Assembly: GCF_029961185.1 (NCBI RefSeq)
Contig: NZ_JASBQQ010000003.1
Location: 496,001-560,000, forward strand
Direction of reading: 5' to 3'
DNA length: 64,000 nt
From: Albidovulum aestuarii
GTDB lineage: Bacteria > Pseudomonadota > Alphaproteobacteria > Rhodobacterales > Rhodobacteraceae
Position numbers and translations under genes: made by a program. Below the pieces are notes generated by a model, which searched no databases, was not told the origin of the DNA, and was given only the letters and a program-made list of their open reading frames with translations. Each line of letters opens with the position of its first letter. The stretch's first letter is position 1. Below, one piece after another: positions 1-8,075 of this stretch.

Positions 1-561
1 GTCCTTGCTATAAGCGGCCCCCGACGGGTTCGAGGGTGAATTCAGGAGAAGCCAGCGCGTCTTCGGCCCGATCGCGGTGCGCAACTGGTCGGGCGTGATG
101 CGAAAGCCGGTTTCGGCCGACGTCGGCAGAACCACCGCCTTGCCGTCGCAGACGGTGATGATGTCGGGATAGCTCGTCCAGTAGGGTGCAACGATCAGCA
201 CCTCATCGCCGGGATCGAGCGTGGCCGCAAAGGCATTGTAAAGCACCTGCTTGGCACCGGTGCAGACGATGATTTCGCCCGTCTCTGGCCTGTAGCCGTT
301 CTCGCGCTGGCAGGCCTCGCCAATGGCCTTGCGCAGCGCCAGTGTCCCGGCGGTCAGTGTGTATGTCGTTTCGCCCGCCAGTGCGGCCTTGTGGGCGGCT
401 TCAATGACCGGCGCTGGTGTCGGGAAGTCAGGCTCTCCGGTGCCGAGCGTGATGACGTCCCGCCCCTCGCGCTTCAGCGCGTCGGCAAGCTCGGAAATCT
501 TCAGGATTTCAGAGAGTTCGACCGCGTCGATGCGGGCGGAGCGGCGGAAGGGGTCGGACAT
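1..561 (-). CDS. Pyridoxal-phosphate aminotransferase (aspartate aminotransferase-like), C-terminus beyond window edge
   Basis: The reading frame starts at the ATG complementary to 559-561 and runs off the left edge, so only the first 187 residues are visible. They show the fold-type I class I/II aminotransferase pattern: an N-terminal ISELADALKREGRDV segment, LGTGEPDFPTP for substrate binding, a YTLTAGTLALRKAI segment, TGAKQVLYNA, and APYWTSYPDI, where the Tyr stacks near the cofactor. The visible end LLNSPSNPSGA carries the conserved Asn of the family. The PLP lysine lies outside the window. This is typical of AspC/AspB-type aspartate or aromatic aminotransferases of alphaproteobacteria, but substrate choice cannot be read here. 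The gene is divergent from a LysR-type regulator 92 bases away, which probably controls it. Confidence 0.85.
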   Translation of the reverse strand, partial: MSDPFRRSARIDAVELSEILKISELADALKREGRDVITLGTGEPDFPTPAPVIEAAHKAALAGETTYTLTAGTLALRKAIGEACQRENGYRPETGEIIVCTGAKQVLYNAFAATLDPGDEVLIVAPYWTSYPDIITVCDGKAVVLPTSAETGFRITPDQLRTAIGPKTRWLLLNSPSNPSGAAYSKD

Positions 562-630
562 GGGGGCCTCATGCGGGTTTTATGCATTATGGGCCATTGT
601 ATGCCGCCGGGATACCGCTATTCTGGCCGT

Positions 631-655
631 ATAATATGCATGGAGCGCATATAAT
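631..655. promoter_or_regulatory. Inverted repeat overlapping the LysR start codon
   Basis: ATAATATGC (631-639) and GCATATAAT (647-655) form arms that match at 8 of 9 positions around a 7-base centre. The right arm runs into the ATG at 654. ATGCAT-like words recur further upstream in the divergent intergenic region (about 580-605). This position suits an autoregulatory site of the LysR protein, but the assignment is inference. Confidence 0.35.
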
Positions 656-1571
656 GGCCACGCCCCGTCGGTTCCTGCCGTCAATCTCGCTGCTCACCGC
701 ATTCGAATCGGTGGTGCGCACTGGCTCGACGCTGGCGGCCGCCCGCGATCTGGACCTGACGCAGGGCGCGGTCAGCCGTCTGGTCCAGAACCTTGAGGCG
801 CAGTTGGGTGTCACGCTTTTTCTGCGCGAGCGGCGCAGGCTGATCCCCACCGACCATGCGCTGGCCTATGCCCGCGATGTGGTGAAGGCGCTCGACCTCA
901 TTTCACGCGGCTCGATGCGGGTGCGGTCGAATACTGGTGGCGGGACGCTGTCGCTCGCCATCCTGCCGACCTTCGGCACGCGCTGGCTTGCCCCACGCCT
1001 ACCGCGTTTCCTGGCCGATCATCCGGGGATAACAATCAATCTCGGCACCAGGCTGAAGCCTTTCGATTTCGAGGAAGAAGGGTTCGATGCCGCGATCCAT
1101 TTCGGAGCCGAGAACTGGGCGGGCACCGGTTGGGTCAAGCTTTTCGACGAGCGGTTGGTCGCCTGCTGTGCGCCGAAGTTTCTCTCTGATCATCCGGTCG
1201 AAGAGCCCTCGGACCTGATCGGACTGCCGCTTCTGCAACTCGAAACCCGGCCCAACGCATGGGCCGCATGGTTCGCTCATCATGGGGTCGAACGGAGGGT
1301 GGGGCAGGGGATGCTGTTCGACCAGTTCGCGCCGATGATCCAGGCGGTAATTCACGGGCTGGGTGTGGCGCTCTTGCCCGAATTCCTCGCCAAGCCGGAA
1401 CTGGCTGACGGGCGTCTGGTCGAGGTCTTCGGTGGGCCCGTGCAGGGTGAGGGCAGCTATTACCTCGTCTGGCCATCGGTCGGGGCATGGTATCCACCGC
1501 TTCAGGCCTTCCGTGACTGGCTGGTCGCCGAGGCCGCCGACCCGGACGGCGAGGCGATGCTGCCCCGTTGA
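654..1571 (+). CDS. LysR-family transcriptional regulator (GcvA-like)
   Basis: The chosen start gives 305 residues, normal for the family. A further in-frame ATG at 582 would add residues with no family similarity. The N-terminal winged HTH is clear: LLTAFESVVRTGSTLAAARD, then LTQGAVSRLVQNLEAQLGV. A periplasmic-binding-like effector domain follows, with the LFLRERRRLIPT linker and VACCAPKFL in the second lobe. The RFLADHPGITINL and GVALLPEFLA segments resemble the GcvA subgroup. It is divergent from the aminotransferase gene, the usual arrangement for a LysR protein and its target. The effector is unknown. The downstream XRE-cupin gene is on the same strand after a 31-base gap. Confidence 0.88.
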   Translation: MATPRRFLPSISLLTAFESVVRTGSTLAAARDLDLTQGAVSRLVQNLEAQLGVTLFLRERRRLIPTDHALAYARDVVKALDLISRGSMRVRSNTGGGTLSLAILPTFGTRWLAPRLPRFLADHPGITINLGTRLKPFDFEEEGFDAAIHFGAENWAGTGWVKLFDERLVACCAPKFLSDHPVEEPSDLIGLPLLQLETRPNAWAAWFAHHGVERRVGQGMLFDQFAPMIQAVIHGLGVALLPEFLAKPELADGRLVEVFGGPVQGEGSYYLVWPSVGAWYPPLQAFRDWLVAEAADPDGEAMLPR

Positions 1572-1602
1572 CCTTTTCCCCTGCCGGGATCACCTTTGCC
1601 CC

Positions 1603-2163
1603 ATGAACACACGCCCCGATATCCATGACCGTCTCGCCGCCTCTCTGAAGGAGGCGCGGAAGTCCAAGGGCCTCAGCCTTGACGCGGTGGCGAAGCTCTC
1701 CGGCGTCTCGCGGTCGATGGTCAGCCAGATCGAGCGGGGGGAGAGTAGCCCGACCGTCTCGACGCTCTGGAACCTGACACAGGCCCTGCAGGTCGATTTC
1801 GCAGGGCTTCTCGAAGGGCGCACCGCGCCGGGGATCGAGGTGATCCGGGCCGAGGCCGCACCCGTGATCGCGGGGCGGGGGCAGGGCGTGCGGATACGGA
1901 TATTGTCGCCCGCCGAAGCGGCGGGGGAGCATGAGGTTTACGACCTTGTTTTCGATGCCGGCGGTCGGCTCGTCAGCGACCCGCACGGGCCGGGCTGCCG
2001 CGAGCATCTGACGGTGCTGGACGGCGCAGTGGCGGTCGTGTCGGGAGAGGACAGCCAGCGGCTGGGCGTCGGCGACACGGCCCGCTACTTCGCCGACCGA
2101 CCGCACCGGATCGAGGCCGAGGGCGGTGCGGCACGGGCGATTCTGATCGTGCAGAATTCCTGA
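1603..2163 (+). CDS. XRE-family regulator with C-terminal cupin domain
   Basis: This is a 186-residue protein with two parts. Residues about 10-65 form a lambda-repressor-like HTH (LSLDAVAKLSGVSRSMVSQIERGESSPTV appears in order). Residues about 95-185 form a small cupin, with a conserved REHLTVLDGAVAVVSGE strand region and a late D-RPHRIEAE segment. Such XRE-cupin proteins (PuuR, SutR types) sense small metabolites through the cupin. ATG 1603 is chosen because the HTH begins shortly after it; the longer open frame upstream lies inside the LysR gene. A terminator-like hairpin follows the stop. Target genes are not evident, though the threonine-degradation genes begin about 150 bases downstream. 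Confidence 0.85.
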   Translation: MNTRPDIHDRLAASLKEARKSKGLSLDAVAKLSGVSRSMVSQIERGESSPTVSTLWNLTQALQVDFAGLLEGRTAPGIEVIRAEAAPVIAGRGQGVRIRILSPAEAAGEHEVYDLVFDAGGRLVSDPHGPGCREHLTVLDGAVAVVSGEDSQRLGVGDTARYFADRPHRIEAEGGAARAILIVQNS

Positions 2164-2190
2164 CGCTCCGCCGGGCGGAGGAGCCGGAAG

Positions 2191-2209
2191 CCTCCGGCGG
2201 AGGTGTTTT
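2191..2209 (+). terminator. Rho-independent terminator-like hairpin
   Basis: CCTCC and GGAGG pair around GGC and are followed by TGTTTT. A second GC hairpin, CTCCGC/GCGGAG (2166-2180), lies just upstream. It sits 30 bases after the XRE-cupin stop codon and before kbl, so it probably ends the regulator transcript. Confidence 0.5.
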
Positions 2210-2311
2210 GGAACAGAAGAAGCTGGAATCCGTGATTTAGGATTTTAATCCGTCATATTGACATTGGCGTGATAGCGGATATTGTTCCGCCATACCGGAG
2301 GAGAGTCTGTG

Positions 2312-3502
2312 ATGTCCGACCAAGCCGCCTTTCTGCAGCATCTGGGCGAAACCCTGACGGGGATCGAGGCCGATGGGCTTTTCAAGCGCGAACGCCTGAT
2401 CACATCGGCGCAAGGCGCGCATGTGAAGGTGGCCGGGCGCGACGTGCTGAACCTGTGTGCCAATAACTATCTGGGCCTTGCCAATCATCCGGCTTTGATC
2501 GCGGCGGCGAAAGCGGCAATGAACGACCACGGCTATGGCATGGCCTCGGTCCGGTTCATCTGCGGCACGCAGGACCTGCACCGGGAGCTGGAGGCGCGGA
2601 TCGCGAGTTTCCTCGGCAAGGATGACGCGATCCTGTTCGCGGCCTGTTTCGACGCGAATGGCGGGCTGTTCGAGCCGCTTTTGGGGCCGGAAGACGCGAT
2701 CATCTCGGACGCGCTCAACCACGCCTCGATCATCGATGGCATCCGGCTCTGCAAGGCGAAGCGCTACCGCTATGCCAATTCCGACATGGGTGATCTGGAG
2801 GCGCAATTGCAGGCGGCGCGGGCCGATGGCGCGCGGTTTATCATGATTGCCACCGATGGTGTGTTTTCGATGGACGGCTATCTGGCGAAGCTGCCCGAGA
2901 TCGTGGCCTTGGCGGAGAAGTACGGCGCACTGACCATGGTCGACGATTGCCATGCGACCGGGTTCATGGGGCCGCAGGGGCGCGGCACGCCTGCCCATGC
3001 CGGTGTCGATGTCGATATTCTGACCGGCACTTTGGGCAAGGCGCTCGGCGGCGCTTTGGGGGGCTATATCGCGGGTCCGCAACCAGCCATCGACCTCCTG
3101 CGCCAGCGGGCACGGCCCTATCTCTTCTCGAACGCGCTGCCGCCTGCCGTGGTGGCTGCCGGAATCGCGGCGCTTGATCTGGTGGAGGCGGCCGACGATC
3201 TGCGGGCATCGCTTTTCGGGAACGCCCGCTACTGGCGCGCGGGGCTGGAAGATGCGGGATTTACGCTTCTGCCCGGCGAACACCCGATCATCCCGGTCAT
3301 GCTGGGCGAGGCGAAGCTGGCACAGGCCATGGCGGCGGCGCTATATGAGCGCGGTGTCTATGTCTCGGGCTTCTTCTTCCCGGTCGTACCGAAGGGGCAG
3401 GCGCGCATTCGCACGCAGATGAACGCGAAGCTCACCCGGGAAGATCTGGACTTTGCGCTCGACGCCTTCCGGGCGGCGGGCAAGGCGGTGGGGGCAATCT
3501 GA
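2312..3502 (+). CDS. kbl: Glycine C-acetyltransferase (2-amino-3-ketobutyrate CoA ligase)
   Basis: This PLP-dependent alpha-oxoamine synthase cleaves 2-amino-3-oxobutyrate with CoA to glycine and acetyl-CoA, the second step of threonine catabolism. The 396-residue length matches E. coli Kbl (398). Visible landmarks are [10 protein letters not shown] near the N-terminus, [14 protein letters not shown], the His of [12 protein letters not shown] that stacks on [14 protein letters not shown] with the Asp that pairs with the pyridine nitrogen, and [13 protein letters not shown] with the PLP lysine. The start at 2312 is preceded by GGAGGAGA at 2297-2304. Its stop overlaps the tdh start by one base (TGATG), so the two are translationally coupled. 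Confidence 0.97.
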   Translation: MSDQAAFLQHLGETLTGIEADGLFKRERLITSAQGAHVKVAGRDVLNLCANNYLGLANHPALIAAAKAAMNDHGYGMASVRFICGTQDLHRELEARIASFLGKDDAILFAACFDANGGLFEPLLGPEDAIISDALNHASIIDGIRLCKAKRYRYANSDMGDLEAQLQAARADGARFIMIATDGVFSMDGYLAKLPEIVALAEKYGALTMVDDCHATGFMGPQGRGTPAHAGVDVDILTGTLGKALGGALGGYIAGPQPAIDLLRQRARPYLFSNALPPAVVAAGIAALDLVEAADDLRASLFGNARYWRAGLEDAGFTLLPGEHPIIPVMLGEAKLAQAMAAALYERGVYVSGFFFPVVPKGQARIRTQMNAKLTREDLDFALDAFRAAGKAVGAI

Positions 3503-4539
3503 TGCGCAATGACATGAAGGCACTGGCAAAGGCGAGGCCCGAGGTCGGGCTCTGGATGGAGCACCGCCCGGTGCCGGAGATCGGGCCGGATGACGTGCTG
3601 ATCCGCATCCGCAAGACGGGCATTTGCGGCACCGATATTCATATCTGGAACTGGGATGAATGGGCGGCGCGGACTGTTCCCGTAGGTCTTGTCACCGGTC
3701 ACGAATTCGCGGGCGAGATCGTCGAGATCGGCAAGAATGTCGAAGGTTTGTCGATTGGACAGCGCTGCTCCGGCGAGGGTCATCTGATTGGTAAGAAGTC
3801 CCGCCAGAGTCGGGCGGGCAAGTTCCATCTCGATCCTGCCACCCGGGGCATTGGGGTCAATGAGCAGGGGGCCTTTGCCGAATACCTGAAGTTGCCCGCC
3901 TTCAACGTTGTTCCACTGCCCGATGAGATTGATGACGAGATCGGGGCGATCCTCGACCCCCTCGGCAATGCGGTCCACACGGCCCTCAGCTTTGATCTGG
4001 TGGGCGAGGATGTGCTGATCACCGGCGCGGGCCCCATCGGCATCATGGCCGCCGCCGTCGCCCGCCATGTCGGCGCGCGGCACGTAGTCATCACCGATGT
4101 CAATCAGGACCGGCTGGATCTTGCTGCCCAGGTAACGGACGTGGTGCCGGTCAACGTGGCCAAGCAAGACCTGAAGGATGTCGAAGGCGCCCTGAAGATG
4201 AAGGAAGGCTTTGATGTCGGCATGGAAATGTCCGGCAATCAGGCGGCCCTCGACCAGATGGTCGAGAATATGGTGATGGGGGGCCGCATCGCCATGCTGG
4301 GCATTCCGCCCGGCAAGTCGCCGGTCGACTGGTCCCGGATCGTTTTCAAGGCGATCACCATCAAGGGTGTCTATGGCCGCGAGATCTTCGAGACCTGGTA
4401 CAAGATGATCGCGATGCTGGAAAACGGGCTCGATATTCGGCGGGTGATCACCCACCGCTACAAGGTGGATGACTTCCGCGACGGATTCGAGATCATGCGG
4501 TCCGGCAAAAGCGGCAAAGTGGTGCTGGACTGGGGCTAG
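3502..4539 (+). CDS. tdh: L-threonine 3-dehydrogenase, lacking the structural-zinc cysteines
   Basis: This zinc-type medium-chain dehydrogenase oxidises L-threonine to 2-amino-3-oxobutyrate with NAD+ and feeds kbl upstream. Catalytic zinc residues are in place (C42 in GICGTDIH, H67-E68 in TGHEFAG), as is the dinucleotide motif [10 protein letters not shown]. By alignment from memory with E. coli Tdh, the four structural-zinc cysteines (E. coli 93, 96, 99, 107) are replaced by G97, S100, S103 and D111 in the stretch [19 protein letters not shown]. Length (345) and the rest of the fold are normal. The frame may instead start at ATG 3514 (MKALAKARP), as in E. coli. The stop codon overlaps the stop of the convergent PanB-like gene. 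Confidence 0.95.
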   Translation: MRNDMKALAKARPEVGLWMEHRPVPEIGPDDVLIRIRKTGICGTDIHIWNWDEWAARTVPVGLVTGHEFAGEIVEIGKNVEGLSIGQRCSGEGHLIGKKSRQSRAGKFHLDPATRGIGVNEQGAFAEYLKLPAFNVVPLPDEIDDEIGAILDPLGNAVHTALSFDLVGEDVLITGAGPIGIMAAAVARHVGARHVVITDVNQDRLDLAAQVTDVVPVNVAKQDLKDVEGALKMKEGFDVGMEMSGNQAALDQMVENMVMGGRIAMLGIPPGKSPVDWSRIVFKAITIKGVYGREIFETWYKMIAMLENGLDIRRVITHRYKVDDFRDGFEIMRSGKSGKVVLDWG

Positions 4540-5336
4540 GCCGGGGCGTCGAGGCCGTTCAGGAACGCCTCGAATTCCCGGTCGTCTATACCCACAACAT
4601 GCTCGGGCGCGGGATAAGCGCCCGATGCCACATCCGCAGCAAACTCGCGGAAGGCGGCTATGCGTTCCCGCTGCAACCGTTCGTATTCGACCCGGAAGTT
4701 CCGATAGACCTTGGCATGGCGCGGACGGTGGCCACGTGTGCAGCCCAGCACGTCCTCGGCAAAGAGGTATTGGGCGTCACCCCCGGCGCCCGCCCCCATC
4801 GACAGCATGATAAGCGGCGTGCGGCGTGAGATTTCGGCCGCCACGCGGTCGGGGACGACTTCCAGTTCCGCGCCGATCGCGCCCGCTGCTTCCAGTGCCT
4901 TGACGTGACGCCAGACGGAAAGCGCGCTGTCGGCGGTCTTGCCCACGGCCTTGAACCCGCCTGTCCAAGTGGCCTTTGACGGAATCAGCCCGACATGACT
5001 GATTACCGGAATGCCCTCCTCCGCCAGCGCCTGGATCGTACCCAGCCCGGCCGCGCAATAGACCGCGTCGCCACCGATCCGCATCGCCCGATGGGCGGCA
5101 CGCAGATAGTCCTCTGCGGTCACGAGTTCGCCGTAGAGAAGACCGACCTGTACGAAGCAATCCCCCGCCGCCTCTCGCATCTCGGGCGTCCACAACGGGT
5201 CTATGATCGACAGGATGTCGATTCCGGCGACGGCAGCGGCGCGGGCCTCGTCGAGCGTTTCGACATAGAGCATGGTCATCTGCCGCTTGCCCTTCATCGT
5301 CCTGAGGTCGGCGACGGTCATCCGGTTGTGGCGCAT
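4536..5336 (-). CDS. Diverged PanB-family protein (ketopantoate hydroxymethyltransferase homologue) in a mocDE-like operon
   Basis: The 266-residue TIM-barrel protein follows PanB along its length: [30 protein letters not shown] (PanB H136 equivalent at H114), [15 protein letters not shown] (catalytic Glu equivalent E159), [10 protein letters not shown] and GHRPRHAK. Several active-site positions differ by my alignment to E. coli PanB. D45 is kept as D46, but D84 is G65, K112 is Y93 and E114 is A95. About 20 residues are missing in the first loop region. It is therefore unlikely to be the housekeeping ketopantoate enzyme. It starts 3 bases after the Rieske ferredoxin gene, and a desaturase-like oxygenase precedes that, so its job is probably tied to them, perhaps one-carbon handling after demethylation (inference). 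Confidence 0.75.
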   Translation of the reverse strand: MRHNRMTVADLRTMKGKRQMTMLYVETLDEARAAAVAGIDILSIIDPLWTPEMREAAGDCFVQVGLLYGELVTAEDYLRAAHRAMRIGGDAVYCAAGLGTIQALAEEGIPVISHVGLIPSKATWTGGFKAVGKTADSALSVWRHVKALEAAGAIGAELEVVPDRVAAEISRRTPLIMLSMGAGAGGDAQYLFAEDVLGCTRGHRPRHAKVYRNFRVEYERLQRERIAAFREFAADVASGAYPAPEHVVGIDDREFEAFLNGLDAPA

Positions 5337-5339
5337 GGC

Positions 5340-5654
5340 TCAACCCACCTGCACGAGTACGCGGCCACCCTCGACCTTCACCGGATAGGTCGCAAGGTTC
5401 ACGCAGACGGGCGCGCGCTTCGCCTCGCCCGTCCGATAGTCGAACTGGCCATTATGCTTGGGGCATTCGATGACGTAATCCATCACCAGCCCCTCCGCGA
5501 GGTGGACCTGTTCGTGCGTGCAGAGCCCGTCAGTACAGAAATATTCGTCGTCTGGGCTCCGGTAGACAGCGTAGGTCCGGCCGCCGTGATCGAAACGGAT
5601 CACATCCTCTTGCTCGATTTCCTCCGTCCCGCAGGCGTCAATCCAGTTGCTCAT
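5340..5654 (-). CDS. mocE: MocE-family Rieske-type [2Fe-2S] ferredoxin
   Basis: The 104-residue protein consists of one Rieske domain. The two cluster boxes are visible as C45-T-H47 (LCTHEQVHLAEG) and C64-P-K-H67 (IECPKHNGQFDYRTGEA). It would pass electrons to the oxygenase encoded just upstream. Length and sequence fit the MocE ferredoxin of the Sinorhizobium rhizopine (3-O-methyl-scyllo-inosamine) moc genes, known from memory. The gene sits 12 bases after the desaturase-like gene and 3 bases before the PanB-like gene, so all three share one transcript. No ferredoxin reductase (MocF) gene is visible in this window. Confidence 0.85.
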   Translation of the reverse strand: MSNWIDACGTEEIEQEDVIRFDHGGRTYAVYRSPDDEYFCTDGLCTHEQVHLAEGLVMDYVIECPKHNGQFDYRTGEAKRAPVCVNLATYPVKVEGGRVLVQVG

Positions 5655-5666
5655 GCCCTTCTCCCT

Positions 5667-6743
5667 TTATCCGGCCGCGCCGAGTGCCGCGGCGTGGAAA
5701 TCTTCCTTGTAAGGTTTCGCCGTAGGCGGCAGATCGCGCTTGAGGAAGTAATCCTCGTAGGCGAGTTGGCGCTTCAGGATTGGCAGAACCTCGGCATAGG
5801 CCTCCCAAATCGATCGATTGGGGCGCGGCAGGTCATCCTTGATCCGCTCGTGCAGCGCAGGCAGCCGGTGGTAGGGCACCATCGGGAACATGTGATGCTC
5901 CACATGGTAGTTCATGTTCCAGTAGATGAAGCGGCTGACCGGGTTCATATAGACCGTGCGGCTGTTCAGCCGGTGGTCGATGACATTGTCGGCAAGGCCC
6001 GCATGTTGCAGGACGCCGGTCAGGACGTGATGCCATGCGCCATAGAGGCGGGGCAGGCCGATCAGCATGAGGGGCAGGATTGAACCCGTCCAGATCGCGA
6101 GGCCCATGGTTGCGGCGTAGATGAGCACCCAGATGCGGGCGATGCGGACGACTTTCGGGTGCTCGCTTTTCGGGATAAAGGTCGCTTCCTCGGGGTCGAG
6201 GCGGCCTGAGGCATTCAGGAACATCCTTGCCCAGCCGTTCCATGCATCCAGAATACCGATAAAGTTCAGGCAGATGCGGAACAAAGCTGGCGGGCGCATC
6301 GCCACGATCTCCGGGTCGCGGCCGACGATGATCGTGTCTGTGTGGTGGCGGGCATGGCTCCAGCGCCAGGCCACCGGGTTGCGGATCATGCAGAAGCTGG
6401 CGATCTGGTAGACGAGGTTGTTCATCCAGCCGGTGCGGAAGGCAGTGCCGTGCCCGCATTCGTGCCAGCGTGAATCCATGGCCGAGCCGTAGAGAACGCC
6501 ATAGGCCAGCCAGAAGGGCGCAGACCACCACGTAGGCCAGAGGACTATGCCTCCCGCCGCGAAGGCGATCATCGCTGAAAACAGAATGAGCGTATCGCGG
6601 ATCGCTGGCCCGTCCTCGCGCGCCATCAGCGCCTTCATCTCCTTGCGCGGGATGTCGGTGTGATACCATTCCGCCGCCGCGAGGCCTGTTTGCACCGCGC
6701 GTCTCGCGTCCTCGCCCAGCAGGCTGTAATCCCGTTTCGTCAT
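5667..6743 (-). CDS. Membrane di-iron fatty-acid-desaturase-like oxygenase (MocD-like)
   Basis: The 358-residue integral membrane protein has the three histidine boxes of the desaturase/hydroxylase superfamily: HECGH (residues 94-98), HARHH (130-134) and a late NYHVEHH. Hydrophobic pairs lie before the first box (about 50-85) and between boxes two and three (about 185-225). ATG 6743 is chosen because the further upstream in-frame ATG at 6800 adds only unrelated residues. In moc loci the equivalent MocD works with MocE ferredoxin and is thought to demethylate the methoxy-inositol amine. With an inositol cluster next door, an O-demethylase or hydroxylase acting on a methylated cyclitol is the likely role. 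Substrate is inference. Confidence 0.85.
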   Translation of the reverse strand: MTKRDYSLLGEDARRAVQTGLAAAEWYHTDIPRKEMKALMAREDGPAIRDTLILFSAMIAFAAGGIVLWPTWWSAPFWLAYGVLYGSAMDSRWHECGHGTAFRTGWMNNLVYQIASFCMIRNPVAWRWSHARHHTDTIIVGRDPEIVAMRPPALFRICLNFIGILDAWNGWARMFLNASGRLDPEEATFIPKSEHPKVVRIARIWVLIYAATMGLAIWTGSILPLMLIGLPRLYGAWHHVLTGVLQHAGLADNVIDHRLNSRTVYMNPVSRFIYWNMNYHVEHHMFPMVPYHRLPALHERIKDDLPRPNRSIWEAYAEVLPILKRQLAYEDYFLKRDLPPTAKPYKEDFHAAALGAAG

Positions 6744-6851
6744 GTCCAGTGTCCTGAATTGTGCCGGACCGAAGCCTAGGAGCGATTGCGCGAACACCAT
6801 AGATCGGGTCTTGGATTCCCGTCAGATATCGTCAAAATGCGGCAGATAAAA

Positions 6852-6867
6852 TGACGTAATTACATCA
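6852..6867. promoter_or_regulatory. Operator-like palindrome, copy 1 (desaturase/LacI divergent promoter)
   Basis: TGACGTAATTACATCA is a near-perfect 16-base palindrome (7 of 8 half-site positions). It lies 14 bases upstream of the LacI-type regulator ATG and 108 bases upstream of the oxygenase gene. The identical 16-mer recurs at 7914-7929. Two identical copies flanking a LacI-family gene make it the probable binding site of that regulator. Confidence 0.7.
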
Positions 6868-6881
6868 GACTCGGAGGCGTG

Positions 6882-7913
6882 ATGGCGGGGCGGATGACGA
6901 TCGCGGATGTCGCGCGCGAGGCGGGTGTCAGCACGGCGACGGTCGACCGGGTGCTGAACGGACGTGAGAAGGTACGCGAATCCACGGCGAAACAGGTCTT
7001 CGAGGCGGCGCATCGGATCGGCTATCACGCGGCGGGCCTGATCGGGCAGCGGATCAAGACGGAACTGCCGCTGATGCGGTTCGGTTTCGTGATGCACAAG
7101 GAAAAGCAGGCCTTTTACAAAAACTTTGCCGCCGAGATGGAACGCGCCGTGCGGGCCGCCCCGGATGTGCGGGGGGAACTGATCATCGAATATTCCGCCT
7201 CGCAGTCGCCGGGCGATTTCGCCGATCTGATGCGGGGGCTGAAAGGCCGGGTAGATGTAATGGGTGCAACTGCCGTCACGCACCATATCGTTACCGAGGC
7301 GGTTCAGGAGTTGCAGGAGGGCGGCATACCCTGCTTCGCGCTTCTGAACGACTTCGCCCAAGGGGTGCGGCAGAACTATATTGGCCTTAATAACCTTAAG
7401 GTTGGGCGTATCGCGGCCTCAATGATTGCCACTGCGGTACACAAGCCGGGCAAGATCGCGGTCTTTGTCGGCGGCTATCGTTGGCACGGGCACGAATTGC
7501 GTGAAACCGGGTTCCGCTCCTATTTCCGAGAATATGCGCCGCAATTCACCGTGCTCGATACGCTGGTCAATCTTGAGACCCGGCAACTCACCTATGAGGC
7601 GACGCTCGATCTTCTCGCCCGGCATCCCGACCTGCGCGGCATCTATTGCGCGGGCGGTGGGATGGAGGGCGCAATTGCCGCGTTGCGTGAGGTGCGCCAG
7701 CCCGGGGATGTTGCGCTTGTCGTCAACGAGGTAACGCCTGAAACCCGCGCCGGGCTACAGGATCGCTATATCACACTGGTCATTTCCACCCCATTGGCGG
7801 TGCTGTGCCGCGACGTTGTCGCGCTGATGTCCAATGCGGTCCTCAACGGCATGTCGGATGTGGTTGGTCAGCATTTCCTTCAGCCAGAGCTTTACCTGGC
7901 AGAGAGCATTTGA
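6882..7913 (+). CDS. LacI-family transcriptional regulator of the inositol/rhizopine island
   Basis: The 343-residue protein has a typical LacI HTH at its N-terminus (MTIADVAREAGVSTATVDRV, then LNGREKVRESTAKQV) and a type I periplasmic-binding-like sensor domain. The ATG at 6882 is served by GGAGG at 6873-6877. GTG 6879 lies too close to that site, and ATG 6894 too far. It sits between two divergent inositol-related operons with the same palindrome on each side (6852-6867, 7914-7929), which points to local repression released by a cyclitol or its keto form. The sensor segment YIGLNNLKVGRIAASMIA resembles sugar-responsive members. Confidence 0.9.
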   Translation: MAGRMTIADVAREAGVSTATVDRVLNGREKVRESTAKQVFEAAHRIGYHAAGLIGQRIKTELPLMRFGFVMHKEKQAFYKNFAAEMERAVRAAPDVRGELIIEYSASQSPGDFADLMRGLKGRVDVMGATAVTHHIVTEAVQELQEGGIPCFALLNDFAQGVRQNYIGLNNLKVGRIAASMIATAVHKPGKIAVFVGGYRWHGHELRETGFRSYFREYAPQFTVLDTLVNLETRQLTYEATLDLLARHPDLRGIYCAGGGMEGAIAALREVRQPGDVALVVNEVTPETRAGLQDRYITLVISTPLAVLCRDVVALMSNAVLNGMSDVVGQHFLQPELYLAESI

Positions 7914-7929
7914 TGACGTAATTACATCA
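7914..7929. promoter_or_regulatory. Operator-like palindrome, copy 2 (upstream of transport/iol operon)
   Basis: TGACGTAATTACATCA, identical to 6852-6867, begins directly at the LacI stop codon. It lies about 150 bases upstream of the first gene of the right-pointing operon. A looser inverted pair, GGTGA (7934-7938) and TCACC (7950-7954), follows. No strong sigma-70 promoter can be assigned with confidence. Confidence 0.7.
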
Positions 7930-8075
7930 TTATGGTGATGTGGATTTCGTCACCTATGACGGAAACCACACCCCCTTACATTGACGATTCGTCTTATCGG
8001 GCGGCACCTTCGTTCCGACCGACATGAGATCGGCTCCTCGGGGACACCAGCCGGGGCAGGGAGGAAACGCGCAAC

